Assembly (NCBI GenBank): GCA_963738325.1
Contig: CAVTWD010000011.1
Span: forward strand, 62,001-126,000
DNA: 64,000 nucleotides
From: CAVTWD01 sp963738325
Lineage (GTDB): Bacteria; Actinomycetota; Acidimicrobiia; Acidimicrobiales; Ilumatobacteraceae
Direction: 5' to 3'
Under the pieces are notes generated by a model. The model did not search any database and was not told the DNA's origin. It was given only the letters and a program-made list of their open reading frames with translations. Made by a program: the position numbers and the translations under genes. Of this stretch, positions 47,128-54,914 are shown piece after piece; the first letter of the stretch is position 1; every line of letters begins with the position of its first letter.

Positions 47128-49854
47128 CTACGAGCTCGGATGCTCCTCGGGCGCCTGCCGGGTCGCCTCCCTCGCCCCGTTCGGCGACGCCTTCGTCGTC
47201 TTCTTGGCCGCCCGCCTGGGCGCGCCTTTCTGCGCGCTCATGGCCTTCTTGGCGCCCGCGGCCTTCTTGGCGCCCGCGGCCTTCTTGGCGCCCGCCGCCT
47301 TCTTGGCGCCGCGACTGGCGGAGCGTTTCGCGGGCGCGCCACCGCGTTCGGCCACCTGTTCCCGACGAGCGGCGAGCAACTCGAAGGCGCGCTCCTCGGT
47401 CATCTCTTCGATGCGGTCACCCCGGCCAATCGAGGCATTCGTTTCACCGTCGGTTACATAGACGCCGAAGCGACCCTCCTTCGCCACCACGGGCCGCCCT
47501 GAAACGGGATCAGCCCCGAAGTCCCGCAGCGGCGGCTTCGCCGGCCCGCGCCCGCGGAACTGACGCGGTTGGGCGAGGAGCGCGAGCGCCTCGTCCAGCG
47601 TCACGGTGAACAGCTGGTCCTCGCGGGCAAGCGACCTCGTCTCCTTGCCCTTCGAGACGTACGGGCCGTAGCGCCCGTTCTGCGCGGTGACCTTGAGCCC
47701 GTCCGCGGGATCAGTGCCAAGGATCCGAGGCAGTGAGAGCAGACGCGTGGCATCGTCGAGGGTGAGCCGGTCCAAGGTCATCGTGGCGAACAGTGACGCC
47801 ATCTTGGGCTTCGCCTCGCCAGGTGGCATGACCTCGGCGTCACCCCACTGCACGTAGGGGCCGAAGCGTCCGTTCTTCGCGTAGACAGGCACACCCTCGA
47901 GGATGCCGATCGGCTCGTCACCCTTCGGCGCGGCCAGCAGTTGCGACGCCAGCTCGGCGGTGAGCTCGTCGGGCGGGAGGTCGTCGGGCACGCTCGCAAT
48001 CTCTTCGTCTCGCTTCACGTACGGCCCGTAACGGCCCGGCTTGACCACGATCTCGCGGCCGTCTCGATCGACGCCGACAGGGAAGGTGTTGATCTCGGCC
48101 GGATCGATCTCGTCGAGGTTGCCCTCGACGAGCTGCTTGAGGCCGGGCAGCGCTTCGTCGCCGAAGTAGAACTCTCGCAGCCGCGCTTCCTTCGCCTTCT
48201 CGTGACGGGCGATGGCATCGAGGTCGTCTTCCATGCGAGCCGTGAACCCGTAGTCGACGAGCTCGTCGAAGTGCTGTTCGAGGAGATTGACGACGGCGAA
48301 GGCCGTCCATGTGGGCACGAGGGCCTGGCCCTTCTTCCAGACGTAGCCGCGGTCGAGGATCGTCTGGATGATGCTGGCCCATGTCGAGGGCCGCCCGATG
48401 CCCAGCTCCTCCAGCTTCTTGACCAGCGAAGCCTCGGTGAAGCGGGCGGGAGGCAGGGTGGTGTGACCGTTCGCCGTGTACACGCTCACGGGCACGCGGT
48501 CGCCCTCGGCCAGGCGAGGCAGGAGGCCTTCCTGGTCGGTCTCGTCGCCCTCGTCGACGGACTCGATGTACACCTGCCGGTAGCCCAGGAAGGTGATGGT
48601 GGTGCCGCTGGCCACGAACTCGGCATCGGTGCCGCCGGCTGTCCTCGCCCCGAGGCGGAGGCTCACGGTCACGCCCGTGGCGTCGGCCATCTGCGAGGCG
48701 AGCGTGCGCTGCCAGATGAGGCGATAGAGCGAGAGCTCCTGGCTGTTCACCTCGCGGCCCAGCTGATCGGGGGAGCGGAACGGCACCGTCGGCCGGATGG
48801 CTTCGTGGGCCTCTTGCGCGTTCTTCGCCTTCGTCGTGAACGCGCGCGGCGAGGGCGACAGGAATCGCTGGCCATAGGCTCGGCCCACTTGGGCCCGCGC
48901 CGCGGCGACGGCTTCGTCGGAGAGCACGGTGGCGTCGGTGCGCATGTACGTGATGAAGCCCCGCTCGTACAAGCCCTGGGCCAGGCGCATGACCTGGGCG
49001 GCCGAGAGGCGCAGCTTGCGTCCCCCCTCCTGCTGGAGAGTCGAGGTCATGAACGGGGCCCGAGGCGAGGACCGGTACGGCCGCTCCTCCACCCGGCGGA
49101 CCTCGAGCGGTTGGCCAATGAGGCCGTCGGCCAGGCGCGTCGCCGCGACCTCGTCGAGCACCACGACGTCGGTGGTCGGGCGCCCGTCGCTGCCGAAGTC
49201 CTTCCCGGTGGCGACCCTCCGGCCATCGACGACCACGAGCGTCGCCGCGAAGGCCGGCTCGGTGGCGCACTGCGCGTCGACGTCCCAATATCCCGCCGCC
49301 ACGAAAGCGATCCGCTCCCGCTCGCGCTGCACCACGAGGCGGATGGCCGGACTCTGCACGCGGCCCGCGGACAGGCCCCGGTTCACCAGCCGCCACAAGA
49401 CCGGCGAGACCTCGTAGCCGTACAGCCGGTCGAGGATGCGGCGTGTCTCGGCCGCGTCGACCAGCCCGTAGTCGATCCCACGCGGGTTGGCCACCGCCTG
49501 TTCGATGGCAGCCGGGGTGATCTCGTGGAAGACCATCCGCTTGACGGGCACCTTCGGTTTCAAGGCCTCGAGCAGATGCCAGGAGATGGCCTCGCCCTCG
49601 CGGTCCTCATCGGTCGCGAGGTAGAGCTCGGAGGCGTCGCGCAAGGCGGCTCGTAGTTCCTTCACCACGTCCTTGCCCCGGGGGGTGAGCTCGTAGGTGG
49701 GCTTGAACCCGTTGTCGACGTCGACCGCCAGGCCCTTGGCGGGGAGATCGGCGACGTGGCCGACCGAAGCTCGCACCTCGAAGTCGTCGCCCAAGAAGCG
49801 CGCGATCGTCTTGGCCTTCGCCGGGGATTCGACGATGACGAGGGGTCGGGCCAT
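47128..49854 (-). CDS. topA: DNA topoisomerase I
   Basis: Type IA topoisomerase that relaxes negative supercoils. The 908-residue protein has the TOPRIM motif VIVESPAKAKTI and DEDREGEAISWHLLE, and the active-site Tyr in GFITYMRTDA. After the core, repeated toprim-C-like modules (NGRYGPYVSKG, KEGRFGVYVTDG) are present, followed by a Lys/Ala-rich tail (GAKKAAGAKKAA) resembling histone H1. The tail may aid DNA binding and is typical of Actinobacteria. No frame break was found. Confidence 0.96.
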   Translation of the reverse strand: MARPLVIVESPAKAKTIARFLGDDFEVRASVGHVADLPAKGLAVDVDNGFKPTYELTPRGKDVVKELRAALRDASELYLATDEDREGEAISWHLLEALKPKVPVKRMVFHEITPAAIEQAVANPRGIDYGLVDAAETRRILDRLYGYEVSPVLWRLVNRGLSAGRVQSPAIRLVVQRERERIAFVAAGYWDVDAQCATEPAFAATLVVVDGRRVATGKDFGSDGRPTTDVVVLDEVAATRLADGLIGQPLEVRRVEERPYRSSPRAPFMTSTLQQEGGRKLRLSAAQVMRLAQGLYERGFITYMRTDATVLSDEAVAAARAQVGRAYGQRFLSPSPRAFTTKAKNAQEAHEAIRPTVPFRSPDQLGREVNSQELSLYRLIWQRTLASQMADATGVTVSLRLGARTAGGTDAEFVASGTTITFLGYRQVYIESVDEGDETDQEGLLPRLAEGDRVPVSVYTANGHTTLPPARFTEASLVKKLEELGIGRPSTWASIIQTILDRGYVWKKGQALVPTWTAFAVVNLLEQHFDELVDYGFTARMEDDLDAIARHEKAKEARLREFYFGDEALPGLKQLVEGNLDEIDPAEINTFPVGVDRDGREIVVKPGRYGPYVKRDEEIASVPDDLPPDELTAELASQLLAAPKGDEPIGILEGVPVYAKNGRFGPYVQWGDAEVMPPGEAKPKMASLFATMTLDRLTLDDATRLLSLPRILGTDPADGLKVTAQNGRYGPYVSKGKETRSLAREDQLFTVTLDEALALLAQPRQFRGRGPAKPPLRDFGADPVSGRPVVAKEGRFGVYVTDGETNASIGRGDRIEEMTEERAFELLAARREQVAERGGAPAKRSASRGAKKAAGAKKAAGAKKAAGAKKAMSAQKGAPRRAAKKTTKASPNGAREATRQAPEEHPSS
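47242..47313. repeat. 18-bp tandem repeat in the topA tail
   Basis: Four contiguous 18-bp units (GGCCTTCTTGGCGCCCGC three times, the fourth with two changes) encode successive AKKAAG blocks of the topoisomerase I basic tail. Replication slippage may vary the copy number. Confidence 0.95.
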
Positions 49855-50013
49855 GGCCCGGCACCTTGGGGGCTGGCGCCCGGCCTGTCAAGGCGGGACC
49901 CGCCAAGAGGGGGTCTGACGAGGCGCGACCGGGCCACCGCCGGCGCTCCGTCCAGAGGCCGGTTGGCAACGGGAATAGGTCGATGGTCCCTCTAGGGCGG
50001 GCGGCCCACGTCG

Positions 50014-50019
50014 TATACT
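50014..50019 (+). promoter_or_regulatory. Putative -10 element of the surface-protein gene
   Basis: TATACT lies 37 nt before the ATG at 50056, in the 201-bp gap upstream of the LPXTG protein gene. No clear -35 is seen. The spacing leaves room for a short leader with the GAGAAGG ribosome site at 50041-50047. Confidence 0.5.
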
Positions 50020-50055
50020 CCGATTGGGAAGGGCCAAACCGAGAAGGTGATGGCA

Positions 50056-50829
50056 ATGACTCGACCGGGCGGTCGTGAGTCACTCTGGCCCAATAGTGGA
50101 TGGCTCCGGCGGGCAGCAGCAGGTGTGGGGGTTTCCGTCGGGTTCGTGCTTCTGGCCACGGCCGGCGCGAGCGCTGCCAGCGTGGCACCCATCCCGGCGA
50201 AGGGACCGCAATCGTGCGCAACGATGGCCCGCCGCTTCGGCGTTCCCGCAGGGCTCTGGTTCGAGATCCGCTTCACGCGGCCGCCGGGGGCGCCGCTGCC
50301 CCTCGGCAGCCACACCGTGACTCGCGACGGGAACACCGTCACGGTCATGATCCGGCCTGACGGAACCGTCGGCTTCGTCTCGAAGCTGCCAGTGGAGGCT
50401 GTCTTCGTCAACAAGGGAGCGGGAGCGAACGAGGCGAGCGCGATCTACCGCTTCGTGCCGCCGGTGACCCACGACGTGGAGCTCGGGCTGCTGCCGGTGG
50501 TGCTGAGCGGCGTCGACCACGTCGTCGTGTGCTGGACCAAGACCACGACCACGACGACCACCACGACGACCACAACCACGACCACGACGGTGGTGCCGAC
50601 GACGGCCAAGGTGCTGCCCACGTCGGTGGTGCGCACCACCGCAGCCGCGGGGACGTCGGTGGCGCAAACGAGCGCGGCGCGGCCGACGCAGACGACCCAG
50701 GCGACGACTGCCAAGACGCTGCCCATGACGGGTGGCCCCACCGGGCTCACCGTTGCGCTCGCCAGTGCCGCCGCTCTGCTGGGCGCTCTGCTCGTGGTCC
50801 TCGGCCGGCGCGGCCGCGACTCGATCTGA
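50056..50829 (+). CDS. LPXTG-anchored surface protein with poly-Thr stalk
   Basis: About 257 residues. A signal peptide (VGVSVGFVLLATAGASA) is followed by a mature domain with no recognised family, a run of 16 Thr codons (50542-50589) and more Thr/Ala/Ser-rich stalk, then LPMTGG, a hydrophobic helix and a basic end (RRGRD): the sortase sorting signal. The start at ATG 50056 is 9 nt behind GAGAAGG; ATG 50050 and GTG 50047 are alternatives. The protein is probably wall-linked by a sortase outside the window. Stalk Thr residues are likely O-glycosylated. Confidence 0.85.
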   Translation: MTRPGGRESLWPNSGWLRRAAAGVGVSVGFVLLATAGASAASVAPIPAKGPQSCATMARRFGVPAGLWFEIRFTRPPGAPLPLGSHTVTRDGNTVTVMIRPDGTVGFVSKLPVEAVFVNKGAGANEASAIYRFVPPVTHDVELGLLPVVLSGVDHVVVCWTKTTTTTTTTTTTTTTTTVVPTTAKVLPTSVVRTTAAAGTSVAQTSAARPTQTTQATTAKTLPMTGGPTGLTVALASAAALLGALLVVLGRRGRDSI

Positions 50830-50930
50830 GCTCGGCCGGCGCGCCGAGCCGACTGACCGCGCGCCAACGGGTCAGCGCTGGGAAGATCTCCTTCCCCCTT
50901 TCGCGCAGCAGTCTCCTAAGGTCGAGACGC

Positions 50931-51974
50931 GTGACCAGCGACCAGGCCGAGGTGTTGATGGGCCTGGGTTGGGACCCGGAATGGGAGGCAGCCCTGGCCG
51001 AGCTCTCCGGGCCACGGCGGGATGATGTCGTCCGGGTCGCTCGACTCGATCGCGGTTGGGTGACCGCGCTGCCGGGCGGCCAGCGCGTGGCGCTGGAGCC
51101 TGGCACCGACGTGGCGGTCGGCGACTGGCTGGTCCTCGACCCGGACCATGAGCGCGTCACCGCGATGCTGCCCCGGCGCAGCGCGCTGGCCCGTCGTTCC
51201 CCCGAGCGGGCCGCTCGGTCGCAGGTCATCGCGGCCAACGTCGACACCATCCTGCTTGTGCACGCGCTGACGCAGGCGCCGAAGCCTCGCCGCCTCGAGC
51301 GCGAGCTCGTCCTCGCCTTCGAGAGCGGGGCGCGCCCGGTGGTCGTGCTGAACAAGCTCGACCTGGCGAAGGACGTGGAGCAGCTGGTGGCCGGCGTCCA
51401 GGACGTGGCTCAGAGCGTGCCGGTCCTCGCCGTCAGCGCCAAGACGGGCGCCGGGCTCGACGGGGTACGCGCCTTGACCGCCGGTCATCGCACCGTGGCC
51501 CTCCTCGGCCCCTCCGGGGCGGGCAAGTCGACACTCGTGAACGCCCTCTCCGGCTCCTCCACGCAGCGGACGGCCGCCGTGCGGCGCTTCGACCAGAAGG
51601 GGCGGCACACGACGAGTGCCGCGCAGCTCGTGCTCCTCGCTGACGGCGGGTTGCTGGTCGACACGCCGGGGCTGCGGGCCGTCGCCCTCTGGAGCGAAGG
51701 TGGTGGGTTGGCCCGCGCCTTCGGCGACGTGAGCGCCTTGGCCGAAGGATGCTGGTTCGCCGATTGCCGCCACCAGACGGAACCCGACTGTGCCGTGCGG
51801 GAAGCCGTCGAGGATGGCCGGCTCGACGCGAAGCGCCTGGCGTCGTGGCAGCACCTCACCGCGGAGCTCGACCGGCTGGCGACGGAGCGGGCCGCGCAGG
51901 AGCGTACGGCGCGGCGGGGGCGGCCTCCCCGACCCGTCACGTCGAGCCCCGACGACGTCGCCGAGGAGGACTGA
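50931..51974 (+). CDS. rsgA: Ribosome small subunit-dependent GTPase RsgA
   Basis: RsgA is a circularly permuted GTPase that checks 30S maturation. The N-terminal OB-like domain is followed by the G4 motif NKLDLAKD, SAKTG (G5), then GPSGAGKSTLVNAL (G1) and DTPGLR (G3), in permuted order, and ends with the zinc knuckle CWFADCRHQTEPDCAV. GTG 50931 lies 8 nt after TAAGGT, a leaderless promoter pattern. Length 347, typical. Confidence 0.93.
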   Translation: MTSDQAEVLMGLGWDPEWEAALAELSGPRRDDVVRVARLDRGWVTALPGGQRVALEPGTDVAVGDWLVLDPDHERVTAMLPRRSALARRSPERAARSQVIAANVDTILLVHALTQAPKPRRLERELVLAFESGARPVVVLNKLDLAKDVEQLVAGVQDVAQSVPVLAVSAKTGAGLDGVRALTAGHRTVALLGPSGAGKSTLVNALSGSSTQRTAAVRRFDQKGRHTTSAAQLVLLADGGLLVDTPGLRAVALWSEGGGLARAFGDVSALAEGCWFADCRHQTEPDCAVREAVEDGRLDAKRLASWQHLTAELDRLATERAAQERTARRGRPPRPVTSSPDDVAEED

Positions 51975-52058
51975 ACACCGTCGGGACGCGGGCGGCGCTG
52001 CGGCTCGGGGGACGGCCTGCCTGGGCCTCGGTACGGCATCACCGGCTAGGTTCGGCCC

Positions 52059-53309
52059 ATGGATTTCGAGCTGAGCGACCGCTGCAAGGAGTACCAGGAG
52101 AAGCTCCTGGACTTCATGGACACCCGCGTGTACCCAGCCGAGCCGGTGTACGAAGAGCAGCTCGCCAGCGGACCGGGCCATCCGAAGGTGATGGCGGAGT
52201 TGAAGGCCGAAGCGAAGCAACGAGGCCTGTGGAACCTGTTCCTCCCCCACAAGGGATGGTGGGGCGACGGCTTCAGCAACCTCGACTACGCGCCGCTGGC
52301 CGAGATCATGGGGCGCTCGACGATCGCCTCGGAAGCCTGCAACTGCTCAGCCCCTGACACCGGCAACATGGAAGTGCTCTCCATGTTCGGCACGCCCGAG
52401 CAGCAGGACGGATGGCTGCGGCCACTGCTCGACGGCGAGATCCGCTCCGCGTTCGCCATGACCGAGCCGGACGTGGCGAGCTCCGACGCCACCAACATCT
52501 CGCTGCGCATCGAGCGCGACGGCAACCACTACGTGCTGAACGGTCGCAAGTGGTGGACGTCCAACGCCTTCCATCCCAACGCCAAGATCCTCATCGTGAT
52601 GGGCAAGACTGACCCGAGCGCGCCCCCGCACCGCCAACAGAGCCAGGTGCTCGTGCCGATCGACACGCCGGGCGTCACGCTCAAGCGAAATCTCACCGTG
52701 TTCGGCTACCTCGACCGCGAGGGTCATGCCGAGACACTCTTCGAAAACGTGCGAGTGCCGGTCGACAACCTGATCGGCAACGAGGGCGACGGCTTCCTCA
52801 TCAGCCAGGCACGACTCGGCCCCGGGCGGATCCACCACTGCATGCGCACCATCGGCGCCGCAGAACGAGCCCTCGAGCTCATGTGCGAGCGCGTCCTCGA
52901 GCGGGTGACGTTCGGCAGGCGGCTCGCCGAACGGTCGAACATCCAGGACCGGATCGCCGAGGCCCGCATCGAGCTGGAGATGATCCGCCTGCTCACGTTG
53001 AAGACGGCGTGGCTGATGGACACCGTCGGCAACAAAGGCGCCCGCACCGAGATCGCCGCCATCAAGGTGGCCGCCCCCAACGTGGCGCTCAAGGTCATCG
53101 ACCGCGCGATCCAGGCCCATGGCGGAGGCGGCGTGAGCCAGGACTTCCCGCTGGCCCGCATGTATGCCGCCATCCGCACGTTGCGGCTGGCCGACGGCCC
53201 CGACGAGGTCCACAAGATGACCATCGCCCGCCGCGAGCTGCGCCGCTTCGACCCGGAGTTCCGGACCGACGGCGTGAGCAGCATCGCCCCGGGCGGCGGC
53301 CGGGGTTAA
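52059..53309 (+). CDS. Acyl-CoA dehydrogenase
   Basis: A 416-residue flavoprotein of the ACAD family: WNLFLPHKGWWGDGFSN near the N-terminus, FAMTEPDVASSDATNI, NGRKWWTSNAF, RLGPGRIHHCMRTIGAAERA, VTFGRRLAERSNIQDRIAEAR and QAHGGGGVSQDFPLARMYA. The C-terminal motif resembles the ACAD10/11 group. ATG 52059 follows TAGGTT with a 6-nt gap, so leaderless. It likely oxidises a short or medium acyl-CoA in lipid catabolism. Confidence 0.93.
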   Translation: MDFELSDRCKEYQEKLLDFMDTRVYPAEPVYEEQLASGPGHPKVMAELKAEAKQRGLWNLFLPHKGWWGDGFSNLDYAPLAEIMGRSTIASEACNCSAPDTGNMEVLSMFGTPEQQDGWLRPLLDGEIRSAFAMTEPDVASSDATNISLRIERDGNHYVLNGRKWWTSNAFHPNAKILIVMGKTDPSAPPHRQQSQVLVPIDTPGVTLKRNLTVFGYLDREGHAETLFENVRVPVDNLIGNEGDGFLISQARLGPGRIHHCMRTIGAAERALELMCERVLERVTFGRRLAERSNIQDRIAEARIELEMIRLLTLKTAWLMDTVGNKGARTEIAAIKVAAPNVALKVIDRAIQAHGGGGVSQDFPLARMYAAIRTLRLADGPDEVHKMTIARRELRRFDPEFRTDGVSSIAPGGGRG

Positions 53310-53328
53310 ACGCGGGTCGGTTCGGCGC

Positions 53329-53904
53329 TCAGCGCCCGACCGCGAGCCGCATGATCGGGCGGCTCGGATGGCGCCGGGCGACCTCCACGAAGCCGAAACG
53401 CGAGAAGAGCCCCGGCGTGCCCGTGTAGAGATCCGCGCCAGCGGCCGCCTCCCGGTCGACGGGGTAGGCCTCGATCATGGAGGCGCCGTGGGCGGTGGCG
53501 AGCTCGATCGCCGCGCCCAGCAGCGCGGTGGCCACGCCTTGGCGACGAGCCCGGCGGTGGATGAAGAAGCAGTTGATGCACCAGACCGGTTCCGCGTCGA
53601 CGGCCGCGAGATGGCGCGACGCGGCGAGCCGGCCGAACTCCTCGCGCCGCCCGATCTGCGCCCATCCGACGGCGGCTCCGTCTCGGTAGGCGAGCACACC
53701 TGGCGGCGGCTGCTCGCCGACGCGGGCGGCGAGCAGGCGATGGTTCTCCACGCCGTCGTCCCAGTCCTTGCCGGGACGGCGCCAGTACATGCACCAGCAC
53801 CCTTGCACCGCGCCGTTGGGCCCGAAGAGGGCCTCGAGGTCGGCGAAGCGGGCGGGTGTGACCGGCAGGCACGTGATTGCACCCGGGGCATCTTCGCCGG
53901 CCAT
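53329..53904 (-). CDS. GNAT-family N-acetyltransferase
   Basis: A 191-residue GNAT protein. The acetyl-CoA loop is in RRQGVATALLGAAIELA (R-x-x-G-x-A type). N-terminal FADLEALFGPNGAVQGCW and CMYWRRPGKDWDDG match a subgroup of actinobacterial acetyltransferases with unknown substrates. Convergent with the acyl-CoA dehydrogenase gene. Confidence 0.85.
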   Translation of the reverse strand: MAGEDAPGAITCLPVTPARFADLEALFGPNGAVQGCWCMYWRRPGKDWDDGVENHRLLAARVGEQPPPGVLAYRDGAAVGWAQIGRREEFGRLAASRHLAAVDAEPVWCINCFFIHRRARRQGVATALLGAAIELATAHGASMIEAYPVDREAAAGADLYTGTPGLFSRFGFVEVARRHPSRPIMRLAVGR

Positions 53905-54024
53905 CGACGGGCGACGCTAGTGGCCACGGGCGCGGTGGCGAGCGTCGGAGGCTTTGCGAGGTCGCCGACGAGCCGCCGGACGCCGTCCCGTCCAGTCGTC
54001 GGAGGCCCCGTGGGCCGCCTGCCG

Positions 54025-54546
54025 TCACACGAGAATGCGAATCTCCCCGTCCGAGGCCCGCACCACCGCCTCCAGCGCCGCGTGGAGGAGGCTGTGCAGA
54101 TAGCGGAAGTGGCGCAGCTCCGGGTCATCCTCGTCAGCCGACGCGGGGGCATGAGCGCCGGCATCTTGGGCGGCCAACTCTTGGAAGGCGGCGTCCCAAT
54201 CGGTGTTGGCCGCCGCCAACCGCAGGCGCATCGCGGGAGCCTCGATCATGGCGCGGTCGAGGTCCTGGACGACGTTGACCACCACGTCCGTCGTCGTCTT
54301 CACCCCGGGTGTTGCCACGAGGTGCAACGCCTGCAGCTTCCGCATGGCGAGCGCGGCGATCATCACCGGGTCGCTCATCGAGAGAATGGCGGCATCGATG
54401 GTCGAGAGGTCGAGGGAGACCGAGTCGCCCACGCCGAACCAGCGCTTCAGGACGAGGAACAGCTCCGTGGTGGCGGGATAGAGGGCCAGCAACTCGTCGG
54501 GCTTGGGCACCACCCGCTCCTCCGGCCCGTGCTCCTCATGGCTCAT
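54025..54546 (-). CDS. Uncharacterised 173-aa protein coupled to STAS protein
   Basis: No family recognised. Sequence is mainly helical, acidic at the ends; MRKLQALHLVATPGVKTTTD and HFRYLHSLLHAALEAVVR are the most structured parts. The start overlaps the STAS-domain gene end by 11 bp, so the two are co-translated and may work together in an anti-anti-sigma or partner-switching pathway, though no kinase is nearby. Confidence 0.6.
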   Translation of the reverse strand: MSHEEHGPEERVVPKPDELLALYPATTELFLVLKRWFGVGDSVSLDLSTIDAAILSMSDPVMIAALAMRKLQALHLVATPGVKTTTDVVVNVVQDLDRAMIEAPAMRLRLAAANTDWDAAFQELAAQDAGAHAPASADEDDPELRHFRYLHSLLHAALEAVVRASDGEIRILV

Positions 54547-54889
54547 CTCTGATCACCCCCACCGCCTCCACCAGCGTGGCATGAATGGTCAGGACGGCGT
54601 CGAGTCCTGACGACGAGAACAGCTCGACGAGACGGGGATCGGAGACGACGAGATGCAGGGCACCCCCTCGGGCTCGGAGGCGGCGATGCCCACCAACCAG
54701 CACGCCGAGGCCAGCCGAGTCGATGAAGGTGACCCCGTCGAGGTCGACCACGACGATGGCCCCGGGGTGCTCGGTGGCGAGGCGCACGAGGCGGTCCCGT
54801 AGCCGGGGGACGGTGGCCAGGTCGACCTCGCCCGAGACCGACAACACCGGCACTCCTTGGTCTTCGGAGGCGCGAAGGGCGAGATCCAT
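54536..54889 (-). CDS. STAS-domain (anti-sigma factor antagonist type) protein
   Basis: A 117-residue STAS protein: VLSVSGEVDLATVPRLRDRL, VVDLDGVTFIDSAGLGVLVG with the phosphorylatable Ser in FIDSAGLG, and a helix end. STAS proteins bind anti-sigma factors when unphosphorylated. It is the first gene of a two-gene unit with the unknown 173-residue protein, divergent from the helicase by 25 bp. Confidence 0.9.
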   Translation of the reverse strand: MDLALRASEDQGVPVLSVSGEVDLATVPRLRDRLVRLATEHPGAIVVVDLDGVTFIDSAGLGVLVGGHRRLRARGGALHLVVSDPRLVELFSSSGLDAVLTIHATLVEAVGVIRDEP

Positions 54890-54914
54890 GAATCCGCGAA
54901 CCTACCCAACCAGG

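Noticed and set aside
47941..49656. 571-codon plus-strand open frame opposite topA
   Set aside because: TopA is complete on the minus strand with all active-site motifs, so the plus frame is a shadow.
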